NCBI RefSeq assembly: GCF_034347425.1
Contig: NZ_CP133779.1
Location: forward strand, 682,001-746,000
Direction of reading: 5' to 3'
DNA length: 64,000 nt
Source: Undibacterium sp. CCC3.4
GTDB taxonomy: Bacteria > Pseudomonadota > Gammaproteobacteria > Burkholderiales > Burkholderiaceae_D
Shown here in pieces: positions 8,904-16,183 of the stretch; the stretch's first letter is position 1, and every line of letters starts with the position of its first letter. The position numbers were made by a program, and so were the translations under genes. Below the pieces are notes generated by a model. The model did not search any database. It was given only the letters and a program-made list of their open reading frames with translations, and was not told the origin of the DNA.

Positions 8904-9626
8904 ATGTTTAAAAAAATACTGCTCTTGCTGACCCTGTTGTCGGCACTTCAGGCTGCCGCGGCAGCCCAATTCTCTGACTGCAGACAATTTTTTGCTGCAC
9001 AACAAATTCCCGTCATCGCCGACGAAGCCGCCCTGTCCACGCGCGCACTGTGCTTCTCCGCATTCGCCGTACTGCACTCAGGCAAAAGTCATACGCCCGT
9101 ATACGTGGCAGAAAGATTAAGCCGCGCCTCGGTACTGGCGGCCAAGAACAATCAGCGTACCGATCACTTTTATGCCGACGCCCGCTTGCCGCAAGCCGAG
9201 CGCGCCGAACTGGCCGATTACCAAGGCTCGGGCTATGATCGTGGCCACATGGCACCAGCCGGTGATATGCCGGACGCGCAAGCGATGGCACAAAGTTTTT
9301 CCTTAGCCAATATGGTACCGCAAGCACCGCAAAACAATCGGCAAACCTGGGCGGCGATAGAAAAAGCCACACGCAAGTATGTGCTGCGTGCTCGCGGTGA
9401 TGTGTATGTGCTCAGCGGCCCGGTCTTTGATCCACTCCCGCAACACATCGGTGCCGGCCAAGTCTGGGTGCCGCGCTACCTGTTTAAACTCGTGTACGAC
9501 GCCGAACAACACAAAGCCTGGGCATATTGGGTAGAAAACCGCGACGGTGCCCAAGCCGGCGCACCGATCAGCTATCAAGAATTGGTCAAACGCAGCGGTA
9601 CGCGCTTTTTACCTGGAGTGATGTAG
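8904..9626 (+). CDS. secreted DNA/RNA non-specific endonuclease (NUC1/EndA family)
   Basis: 240 residues. The N-terminal signal peptide (MFKKILLLLTLLSALQAAAA) suggests periplasmic or extracellular location. The family signature DRGHMAPAGD starts at residue 112, with the catalytic histidine at about 115, followed by the metal-binding asparagine region (LANMVPQAPQNN). These beta-beta-alpha-metal nucleases degrade DNA and RNA without sequence preference, usually for nutrient scavenging. No immunity gene is visible next to it, consistent with an exported rather than cytoplasmic enzyme. Confidence 0.92.
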   Translation: MFKKILLLLTLLSALQAAAAAQFSDCRQFFAAQQIPVIADEAALSTRALCFSAFAVLHSGKSHTPVYVAERLSRASVLAAKNNQRTDHFYADARLPQAERAELADYQGSGYDRGHMAPAGDMPDAQAMAQSFSLANMVPQAPQNNRQTWAAIEKATRKYVLRARGDVYVLSGPVFDPLPQHIGAGQVWVPRYLFKLVYDAEQHKAWAYWVENRDGAQAGAPISYQELVKRSGTRFLPGVM

Positions 9627-9661
9627 GAAATCAGCGCACCTGAGCTACACCCCAAAAAAAT

Positions 9662-9698
9662 ACTTGGAAAGTTTAGTACTAATCCTAAATATCCAAGT
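9662..9698 (+). promoter_or_regulatory. AT-rich imperfect hairpin after the nuclease gene
   Basis: ACTTGGAaagTTTAG and CCTAAATatCCAAGT form a long imperfect stem with a short loop. There is no T-run, so it is not a typical intrinsic terminator. It may end the nuclease transcript or lie in the leader of the next gene. Confidence 0.3.
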
Positions 9699-9831
9699 AA
9701 ATATTCGTACCAGTCCCATCGCGGGACGGCACTACGCTCAATACAATGATGCGTGTATTCAATCTCTGGTTTTGACCAGTGAAGCAATGCACTTTTGCAG
9801 CGTCAATTTGTATTTAGTGGAGCAATCTGTT

Positions 9832-10650
9832 TTGAAACCGAAACGCATAAGCAAGCCAAGCACATCTGAACACACTAGCCCTGCGGCAGCACCAATGCCG
9901 TCGCAGTTGATCAATTTGCCGGCGCTAAGCAGGCAAAAACGTTGCGCACTCACCAAACCGCCGGTGCCAGCCGCCCTTAGTGCGCGCGTGACGGTAGCAG
10001 CGGCGGCCGAGCAAAGCAACGCCCTCGCCGCGCCGAACTGCAAGTTGCTCAACGAGAAAGGCGATACCATCAGCGCCAACGGCTACATCAATACCACCCA
10101 ACCACAATTGCGCGGAGCTGAGCCTGCCTTGGCAAGCCATCGCATCGATATTTATCTCGACGGCGAGTTGATCGGCACGAGCAAGGTCGATGAGCACGGT
10201 AACTGGTTCTACGCGCCGGACTTCGAACTCAGCGAAGGTCAGCATACGCTTATCCTCGGGGTCGATACCTGCTTGGCCAAGCTGCGCGTCTACAGCGCCC
10301 CATTCAAATTTACAGTGAAGACCACGGCACCGCAGCGACCGTGTTTCAGCATCCTCAACAAATCTGGCAAGCTCATCGGTGATGGCGATTACAGCGTCGA
10401 ACGACGCCCGCGCTTTTCCGGTAAACGCTGCCAAGTCGGTGACCTCGTGACCATCTTTCACAACGAAAATGTATTTGCCTCATTCAAGGTGCAAGGCGAT
10501 GGCAATTGGTTGTATACCGTGCAATCCGATCTGTCCGACGGTGACTATCACTTTGATATCAATGTCATCGATTTAGCTGGGAACGTCAGCGAATTCAGCG
10601 ACATGCGCTCTTACACTGTCATCGCTCAAGCGGCATTAAAACCAGCCTGA
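9832..10650 (+). CDS. protein with two bacterial Ig-like domains
   Basis: About 272 residues from a TTG at 9832, chosen because GGAG lies nine bases upstream. An ATG at 9787 and a TTG at 9664 are alternatives without a site. After a Pro/Ala-rich N-terminus (about 80 residues) come two similar units of about 95 residues, each with the pattern of Ig-like repeats in large bacterial adhesins: DIYLDGELIGTSKVDEHGNW...LSEGQHTL and FASFKVQGDGNWLYTVQSDL...SDGDYHF. There is no clear signal peptide and no secretion anchor, so it could be a remnant or a free unit of an adhesin. Role unknown. It converges with the glutaredoxin gene. Confidence 0.7.
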   Translation: MKPKRISKPSTSEHTSPAAAPMPSQLINLPALSRQKRCALTKPPVPAALSARVTVAAAAEQSNALAAPNCKLLNEKGDTISANGYINTTQPQLRGAEPALASHRIDIYLDGELIGTSKVDEHGNWFYAPDFELSEGQHTLILGVDTCLAKLRVYSAPFKFTVKTTAPQRPCFSILNKSGKLIGDGDYSVERRPRFSGKRCQVGDLVTIFHNENVFASFKVQGDGNWLYTVQSDLSDGDYHFDINVIDLAGNVSEFSDMRSYTVIAQAALKPA

Positions 10651-10655
10651 CTATC

Positions 10656-11204
10656 TCAGTCTATTTTCAGCCAAGGCCGCAATGCCGTGCGCAAGCCGTG
10701 CGCATCGAAACCGTTCAAGCTACGCTCGCCAATGCGGATCAGCGGCACGCTGCCGGCACCGGCATGGCGATAGGCGGTAAAGTGGTGCGCGCTGTTTTCG
10801 ATATCGAGTTCGGTGTAGCGCAAGCCGTGCGCTGCAAAAAATTCGCGCGCCTGATGGCAGTACGCGCAGGCCGTCGGCGCATACATGACAATAGCTGGCT
10901 GCACGTTCACCGCGGCGAGCAAACCAGCGCGCTCGGCACGTTGTGCCGCTTGCTTCATATGCCCCAGCGACACCAAGGGAAACGCTACACACACCGCCAG
11001 CGCTAACGCACCGAGCCACTGCCAGTGCAGTTTTTGCCGATTGAAACGCGCCTGCAAGGTGACCGATCCCGCCCCCACCGTATAGTTATATCGAGGCCGG
11101 CAAGCCTTATGGTCGGAATTTCTGCGCTGGCAATGCAGGCAGTCCCGCGCCGCGCTGTTGTGCTTGGCTGAGTCAGAATGTGGGCAAGGAGTCGGTGTGT
11201 GCAT
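10656..11204 (-). CDS. membrane-anchored glutaredoxin-like protein
   Basis: 182 residues from the ATG at 11204; a TTG three codons earlier is less likely. The N-terminal part carries cysteines in DCLHCQRRNSDHKACR, a possible metal site. A single membrane helix follows (about residues 65-85, LGALALAVCVAFPLVSLG). The C-terminal half is a thioredoxin fold with the redox motif CAYC in PTACAYCHQA and the cis-proline region GSVPLIRIG. It probably reduces or senses disulfides at the membrane. It converges with the Ig-like gene, the stops a few bases apart. Confidence 0.8.
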   Translation of the reverse strand: MHTPTPCPHSDSAKHNSAARDCLHCQRRNSDHKACRPRYNYTVGAGSVTLQARFNRQKLHWQWLGALALAVCVAFPLVSLGHMKQAAQRAERAGLLAAVNVQPAIVMYAPTACAYCHQAREFFAAHGLRYTELDIENSAHHFTAYRHAGAGSVPLIRIGERSLNGFDAHGLRTALRPWLKID

Positions 11205-11344
11205 GAGAATCAAGGTGCTGCGCGAAAAAGAACAGGCGCATTGTAAAGCGCACTATCGAGATGATCGATGTGAGGAATACTAAAAATTCTGTAGCCTTGT
11301 CGTACAGATACGAAATTAAAAAAGTAGCCTGGCATTTTCCCTTT

Positions 11345-11371
11345 GAAGACAAAGGGCACCTTCCGGTGCCC
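11345..11371 (-). terminator. terminator of the fatty-acid operon
   Basis: On the minus strand GGGCACC-GGAA-GGTGCCC is followed by TTTGTCTT. It lies 27 bases after the enoyl-CoA hydratase stop. The stem is strong and the tail is only moderately T-rich. Confidence 0.65.
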
Positions 11372-11397
11372 TCCTGGTTCCCTAGGGAGACGCGGAT

Positions 11398-12174
11398 TTA
11401 ATCAAACTTAGTAAAATCAGGCTTGCGTTTCTGGAAGAATGCCATGAAAGCTTCTTTCGCTTCCGGCGCATTGAGCATGGCGGCGAAATAGCGGTTTTCT
11501 TCATCCATCTTGGTGGCGATGGCAGCCGGTTGCGTACCCTTCATCAAGCGCTTGGTGGCGCGTACCGAGGCGGCTGGCAGTGCGACAAATTTTGCTGCCT
11601 GTTGCAAGGCATACGGCAGCAATTCCGCCAAGGGCAGAACTTTATTGACAAAGCCCATCTGGAATGCTTCTTCGGCGTTGAAGGCTTCACCGAGCATGAG
11701 TTTTTCAGCAGCGCGCTGATAGCCGACGATTTGTTGAAACACCAAACTGGACCCAAATTCAGGGCACAAACCAAGCTGTGTGAATGGCATGGAGAGGCGC
11801 GCATTATCAGCCAGATAAATCAAATCGCAATGCATGAGCAGTGTCGTACCGATACCGACGGCGGCACCGGAAACGGCGGCGATGACCGGTTTACCCGCAT
11901 CATTCAAGGCTTGCATGAATTGGTACACCGGTGGCAAAGCATGGGGATCAGCCAACGTGCCGGCATTTTTCACAAAATCTTCGAGATCATTCCCAGCGGT
12001 AAAAATTTCCGGCTTACCGGTAATCAAAATCACCCGCACCGCCACATCCGTTTCCGCCGCACGCAAAGCATCGGCCATCGACTGATACATCGCCGCAGTA
12101 ATCGCGTTTTTCTTTTCAGGACGATTGAAATTGATCGTCAGTATGCCGTTTTCTGTCTGTGTCAGAATATCCAT
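11398..12174 (-). CDS. enoyl-CoA hydratase/isomerase family protein
   Basis: 258 residues from the ATG at 12174, which has GGAG upstream; the frame is open to 12330 through a repeat region but that part is not protein-like. Crotonase features are the oxyanion-hole segments (ITGKPEIFTAGNDLEDF and VSGAAVGIGTTLL) and CDLIYLADNARLSMPF. The glutamate expected in hydratases aligns with LGLCPEFGSS. It hydrates trans-2-enoyl-CoA in beta-oxidation, or acts as an isomerase. It is the last gene of the minus-strand fatty-acid operon, separated from the thiolase by a 245-base repeat-rich spacer. Confidence 0.9.
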   Translation of the reverse strand: MDILTQTENGILTINFNRPEKKNAITAAMYQSMADALRAAETDVAVRVILITGKPEIFTAGNDLEDFVKNAGTLADPHALPPVYQFMQALNDAGKPVIAAVSGAAVGIGTTLLMHCDLIYLADNARLSMPFTQLGLCPEFGSSLVFQQIVGYQRAAEKLMLGEAFNAEEAFQMGFVNKVLPLAELLPYALQQAAKFVALPAASVRATKRLMKGTQPAAIATKMDEENRYFAAMLNAPEAKEAFMAFFQKRKPDFTKFD

Positions 12175-12419
12175 CTTCGTCTCCGATAAGTTGTACCGAC
12201 CGAGCGAGCGCAGCGCAGTAGCTCCATCTCGTCTCCTATAAGTTACGCCGACGGAGCGAGCGCAGCGACGCTCCGCCCCCATAAAAAACAAAAGTCCGTC
12301 AATGCTGAGGGAGCGTAGCGAGCCCCGCAAGGTTCAGTCGAGAAGCGCAGCCATACTCTCGTATGGCGAGCATCGCAGACTGAAGATTGCGGGGCGCAGT
12401 AGCTCCATCAGTATTGACA
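12175..12419 (-). repeat. REP-like mosaic with a large cruciform
   Basis: The spacer between the thiolase and hydratase genes is built from repeats. Two diverged direct copies start with CGTCTCC-ATAAGTT and contain GAGCGAGCGCAGCG (about 12177-12228 and 12230-12280). The second also forms CGGAGCG/CGCTCCG (12252-12275). A symmetric cruciform spans 12323-12394: outer arms CCCCGCAA-TTCAGTC and GACTGAA-TTGCGGGG, inner hairpin CCATAC-TCTC-GTATGG, all centred at 12358.5. CGCAGTAGCTCCATC occurs twice. This resembles REP/BIME elements. Confidence 0.75.
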
Positions 12420-13613
12420 TTACATGCGTTCAAAAATTCCTGCGGCCCCCATGCCGGTACCGACACACATGGTGACCATCCCATACTTGAGATTATTACG
12501 ATGCAAAGCATGAATCGTAGTCGCCGAGCGTATCGCGCCAGTCGCACCGAGCGGATGACCGAGCGCGATCGCGCCGCCCATAGGGTTGACCTTGGCCGGA
12601 TCGAGACCGAGATCCTGCACCACCGCCAGTGATTGCGCAGCAAACGCTTCATTCAATTCAAACCAGTCAATCTGATCCTGCGTGATGCCGGCGGCACGGC
12701 ATGCTGCCGGGATCGCTTCTTTCGGACCGATGCCCATGATTTCCGGTGGCACGCCGCGCACCGCGAAGGCAGCGAAACGCGCCAGCGGTGTGAGATTGAA
12801 TTGCTTGAGAATTTTTTCGCTGACCAGTATCAGTACGCCGGCACCATCCGAGGTTTGCGAGCTGTTACCCGCAGTGACGCTGCCCTTGGCCGCGAACACG
12901 GCTTTGAGTTTGGCCAAGCCTTCAAGCGACGTATCGGGACGCGCGCCTTCGTCGCGGCTGACGGTGCGCAATTTGAGTTCGATTTCACCGGTGAGCAAAT
13001 TCGGCACACGGTCGATGATGTCGACCGAAGTCGTTTCCGCATCGAAGAACCCGGCATTTTGCGCGGCGATGGCACGCTGATGCGATTGCAAGGCAAACGC
13101 ATCCTGCGCTTCGCGCGAAATTTTCCATTGCTGGGCAACTTTTTCTGCCGTCAATCCCATGCCGTAAGCCATGCCGACATTTTCATCGTTGAGGATGGCC
13201 ATGTTCATCGACGGATTACTCCCCATCATCGGCACCATGGACATCGATTCGACGCCGCCGGCGATCATCACATCGGCTTGACCGACGCGAATACGGTCTG
13301 CCGCCATGGCCACAGCAGTAATGCCGGAAGCGCAGTAACGGTTGACGGTGACGCCACCTATGGTGTTGGGCAAACCGGCCAGCAGCACGCCCATACGCGC
13401 CAGATTCAAGCCTTGCGCGCCTTCGGGGAAGGAACAGCCGATGATGGCATCTTCGGCCAGTTTCGGATCGAGTCCCGGCACTTGTGCGAAGGCCGATTGC
13501 ATCACACGTACCAGCAGGTCATCCGGACGGGTATTACGGAACATGCCGCGACCGGATTTACCGATAGGCGTGCGGGTAGCGGCGACGATGTAAGCGTCTT
13601 GAAGTTGTTTCAT
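12420..13613 (-). CDS. fadA: acetyl-CoA C-acyltransferase (3-ketoacyl-CoA thiolase)
   Basis: 397 residues, normal for the family. The acylated cysteine is C94 in NRYCASGI. The C-terminal catalytic residues are in GHPLGATGA and MCVGTGMGAAGIFE. It cleaves 3-ketoacyl-CoA with CoA to acetyl-CoA and a shortened acyl-CoA, the last step of the beta-oxidation cycle. It follows the FadN-type fusion by about 80 bases holding two perfect hairpins. FadN-FadA pairing is known from Bacillus subtilis, and the same order is found here. Confidence 0.94.
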   Translation of the reverse strand: MKQLQDAYIVAATRTPIGKSGRGMFRNTRPDDLLVRVMQSAFAQVPGLDPKLAEDAIIGCSFPEGAQGLNLARMGVLLAGLPNTIGGVTVNRYCASGITAVAMAADRIRVGQADVMIAGGVESMSMVPMMGSNPSMNMAILNDENVGMAYGMGLTAEKVAQQWKISREAQDAFALQSHQRAIAAQNAGFFDAETTSVDIIDRVPNLLTGEIELKLRTVSRDEGARPDTSLEGLAKLKAVFAAKGSVTAGNSSQTSDGAGVLILVSEKILKQFNLTPLARFAAFAVRGVPPEIMGIGPKEAIPAACRAAGITQDQIDWFELNEAFAAQSLAVVQDLGLDPAKVNPMGGAIALGHPLGATGAIRSATTIHALHRNNLKYGMVTMCVGTGMGAAGIFERM

Positions 13614-13625
13614 CAGATCTCTCCT

Positions 13626-13684
13626 TGCGCTTCCTTCAAGGAAGCGCAGATAAATGTAATCGCAGGTGCGTTCTGAGAACGCAC
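13626..13684 (-). promoter_or_regulatory. two perfect hairpins between the FadN-type and thiolase genes
   Basis: First: TGCGCTTCCTT (13626-13636) and its exact complement (13638-13648). Second: GTGCGTTCT (13666-13674) and AGAACGCAC (13676-13684), each centred on one base. Neither is followed by a T-run. They may stabilise or process the operon mRNA. Confidence 0.5.
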
Positions 13685-13692
13685 GGTCAATA

Positions 13693-16092
13693 TCAGTTAC
13701 GTACTGGTTTACCGGTTTGCATCATCCCCATGATGCGTTCTTGGGTTTTCGGATGATTGAGCAATTCCATAAAGGCTTTGCGCTCCATATCGAGCAACCA
13801 TTGTTCGCTGACCAGACTACCGTTATCAACATCACCGCCGCACACTACTTCGGCGATCATTTTACCGAGTTTGAAATCGTGCGCAGAGATAAAGCCGCCG
13901 TCACGCATATTGATCAATTGCGCAGCGATAGTAGCGATGCCATGACGACCGGTGACCGGTACCAATTTTTTCATTGGTGCACGATAGCCGGCGTCGAACA
14001 TGGCACGCGCCTCTACTTTGGCAACGTACAGCAATTCGTAAGGATTGAAAACGATGACATCATTGGCCGACAAGTAGCCCATCTTCTGCGCTTCGAGTGC
14101 CGATTTCGACACCGCTGCGGTGGCCGCATTGGTGAAATAATTTTTCAAGAACTGCAGCAAATCAGTGCCTTTGGCATCGGCTGCAGCGCGAACTGCCGCT
14201 TCTTTCAAACCGCCACCACCCGGTACCAAACCGACGCCGACTTCCACCAAGCCGATATACGACTCTATCGATGCCACGCGTTTGGCCGCATGCATCATCA
14301 ATTCGCAACCACCGCCGAGGGCCAGACCCGATACCGCTGCCACCACCGGAATGTTGGCATACTTCAGCGCTTGATGCGCATTTTGCAAACGCGCGATCGC
14401 CGGTTCGATGGCTTTCACACCGCCCGACATAAACAAGGGCAGCATGGCCTGCAAATCGGCACCGGCCGAGAAGGCCCCGCCATCGGCAGCATCGGCACTC
14501 CAGATGACCAAGCCTTTGAAATTTTTCTCCGCTTCGGCAATCGCTTTTTCCATACCTTCGATCACGCCGGGGCCAATCACGTGCATCTTGGTTTTCATCG
14601 ATAAAATCAGCACATCATCGTTTTGATGCCAGATCCGCACCGACTCATCTTCGAAGAAAGTCACGCCGGCATTGGCACCGCTCGTTGCGCCGCTACCCAA
14701 TACTGGCGCACGGAAAGCTTGACGATCATAGACGGCCAAGCGAGAACGCGGCACGAACCGGCTGTCAGCGGCCGACCAGGAACCGTCCGCGCTGTGCACG
14801 CCAGCGTTATCGGCCACGGCACCGGCAAACACCCAGGCTGGCAAAGCGGCATCGCACAAGGCTTTACCGGCGTCGATATCTTCTTTCACCCAGTTAGCCA
14901 CTTGCAACCAACCCGACGCTTGCCAAGTTTCGAACGGGCCGACATTCCAACCGAAACCCCAACGCATGGCGAAATCGATGTCCCGCGCATTGTCGGCGAT
15001 GCTGGCACTGTGCACGGCGATGTAATGGAAGGCATCGCGGAAAATCGCCCACAAAAACTGCGCTTGCACATTGCTCGATTCGCGCAAGCTCTTCATCTTC
15101 TTGACCGGATCTTTTTCTTTCAACAGGCGCGCGACCAAATCATCGGCCTTGCCGCCGCCGCTGACATATTGGGCGCTGGCGAAATCGAGTCGTTGAATAT
15201 CCTTGCCGACTTTTTTGTAAAAACCGGCACCGCTCTTCTGGCCCAAAGCACCGGCAGCAACCAATTTGGCCAGCACTTCCGGGGTTTTGTAGACGGCAAA
15301 GAACGGATCATCGGCCAGATTATCCTGCATGGTCTTGATCACATGGCCCATGGTATCGAGGCCGACCACATCGGCGGTACGGAAAGTACCGGAGGAGGCG
15401 CGGCCGAGTTTTTTACCGGTCAAATCATCGACGACATCGACGCTCAAGCCGAATTTTTCGGCTTCATGGATGGTCGCCAGCATGCCGAAAATACCGACGC
15501 GGTTGGCGATGAAGTTAGGCGTATCTTTGGCGCGGACCACGCCTTTGCCCAAGCTGGTGGTCAGGAAGGCTTCGAGTTGGTCGATGATTTCCGGGCGCGT
15601 CGCCACGGTCGGGATCAATTCTACCAAATGCATGTAGCGCGGTGGATTGAAGAAATGTACGCCGCAAAAGCGCGCCTTGAGTTCGGCATCGAAGCCTTCG
15701 GCCAAGGCCGTGATCGACAGACCCGAAGTATTGGAAGCAAAAATCGCATTCGGAGCAATGTGCGCCGACACTTTTTTATACAGATCGTGTTTCCAATCCA
15801 TGCGCTCGGCAATCGCTTCGATAATCAAATCGCAACCGGCCAGCAGATCGAGATTGTCTTCGTAATTGGCAACTTCGATCAGGGCGGCATCGTCTTTATT
15901 TCCGAACGGTGCAGGATTGAGTTTTTTCAGATTCTCAATGGCGCGCAGCACGATGCCATTTTTCGGGCCTTCTTTGGCCGGCAAATCGAACAACACGACC
16001 GCTACTTTGGCATTGATACAGTGTGCGGCGATTTGCGCGCCCATCACACCGGCACCGAGGACGGCGACTTTTTTAACGATAAAATTGCTCAT
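13693..16092 (-). CDS. fadN: 3-hydroxyacyl-CoA dehydrogenase / enoyl-CoA hydratase fusion, FadN type
   Basis: 799 residues from the ATG at 16092 (MSNFIVKKV); the longer frame to 16221 is not protein-like. The dehydrogenase comes first: NAD-binding GAGVMGAQIAAH, then the catalytic region GVHFFNPPRYMHLVEL with its histidine. The hydratase/isomerase domain is C-terminal, with GLALGGGCELMMHAAK. This order is opposite to E. coli FadB (hydratase first) and matches FadN. It performs steps two and three of beta-oxidation. It sits between the acyl-CoA dehydrogenase and thiolase genes in a single minus-strand operon. Confidence 0.92.
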   Translation of the reverse strand: MSNFIVKKVAVLGAGVMGAQIAAHCINAKVAVVLFDLPAKEGPKNGIVLRAIENLKKLNPAPFGNKDDAALIEVANYEDNLDLLAGCDLIIEAIAERMDWKHDLYKKVSAHIAPNAIFASNTSGLSITALAEGFDAELKARFCGVHFFNPPRYMHLVELIPTVATRPEIIDQLEAFLTTSLGKGVVRAKDTPNFIANRVGIFGMLATIHEAEKFGLSVDVVDDLTGKKLGRASSGTFRTADVVGLDTMGHVIKTMQDNLADDPFFAVYKTPEVLAKLVAAGALGQKSGAGFYKKVGKDIQRLDFASAQYVSGGGKADDLVARLLKEKDPVKKMKSLRESSNVQAQFLWAIFRDAFHYIAVHSASIADNARDIDFAMRWGFGWNVGPFETWQASGWLQVANWVKEDIDAGKALCDAALPAWVFAGAVADNAGVHSADGSWSAADSRFVPRSRLAVYDRQAFRAPVLGSGATSGANAGVTFFEDESVRIWHQNDDVLILSMKTKMHVIGPGVIEGMEKAIAEAEKNFKGLVIWSADAADGGAFSAGADLQAMLPLFMSGGVKAIEPAIARLQNAHQALKYANIPVVAAVSGLALGGGCELMMHAAKRVASIESYIGLVEVGVGLVPGGGGLKEAAVRAAADAKGTDLLQFLKNYFTNAATAAVSKSALEAQKMGYLSANDVIVFNPYELLYVAKVEARAMFDAGYRAPMKKLVPVTGRHGIATIAAQLINMRDGGFISAHDFKLGKMIAEVVCGGDVDNGSLVSEQWLLDMERKAFMELLNHPKTQERIMGMMQTGKPVRN

Positions 16093-16149
16093 GGATAACC
16101 TCATTGGAATTCGTGGAACAAGGACTGCATGCCTGGAAATGCACGCAAC

Positions 16150-16179
16150 AAAGCCTCCCCCGTCAACGGGAGAGGCTTT
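16150..16179 (-). promoter_or_regulatory. strong hairpin between acyl-CoA dehydrogenase and FadN-type genes
   Basis: AAAGCCTC-CCCGT pairs with ACGGG-GAGGCTTT with one mismatch and a tiny loop. On the minus strand it is followed by GTTGCG rather than a T-run, so termination would be partial at most. It begins five bases after the stop of the upstream gene. Confidence 0.5.
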
Positions 16180-16183
16180 GGCA

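Noticed and set aside
8904..9626. Toxin-antitoxin or polymorphic toxin nuclease
   Set aside because: It has a plain signal peptide, no delivery domain and no immunity gene beside it.
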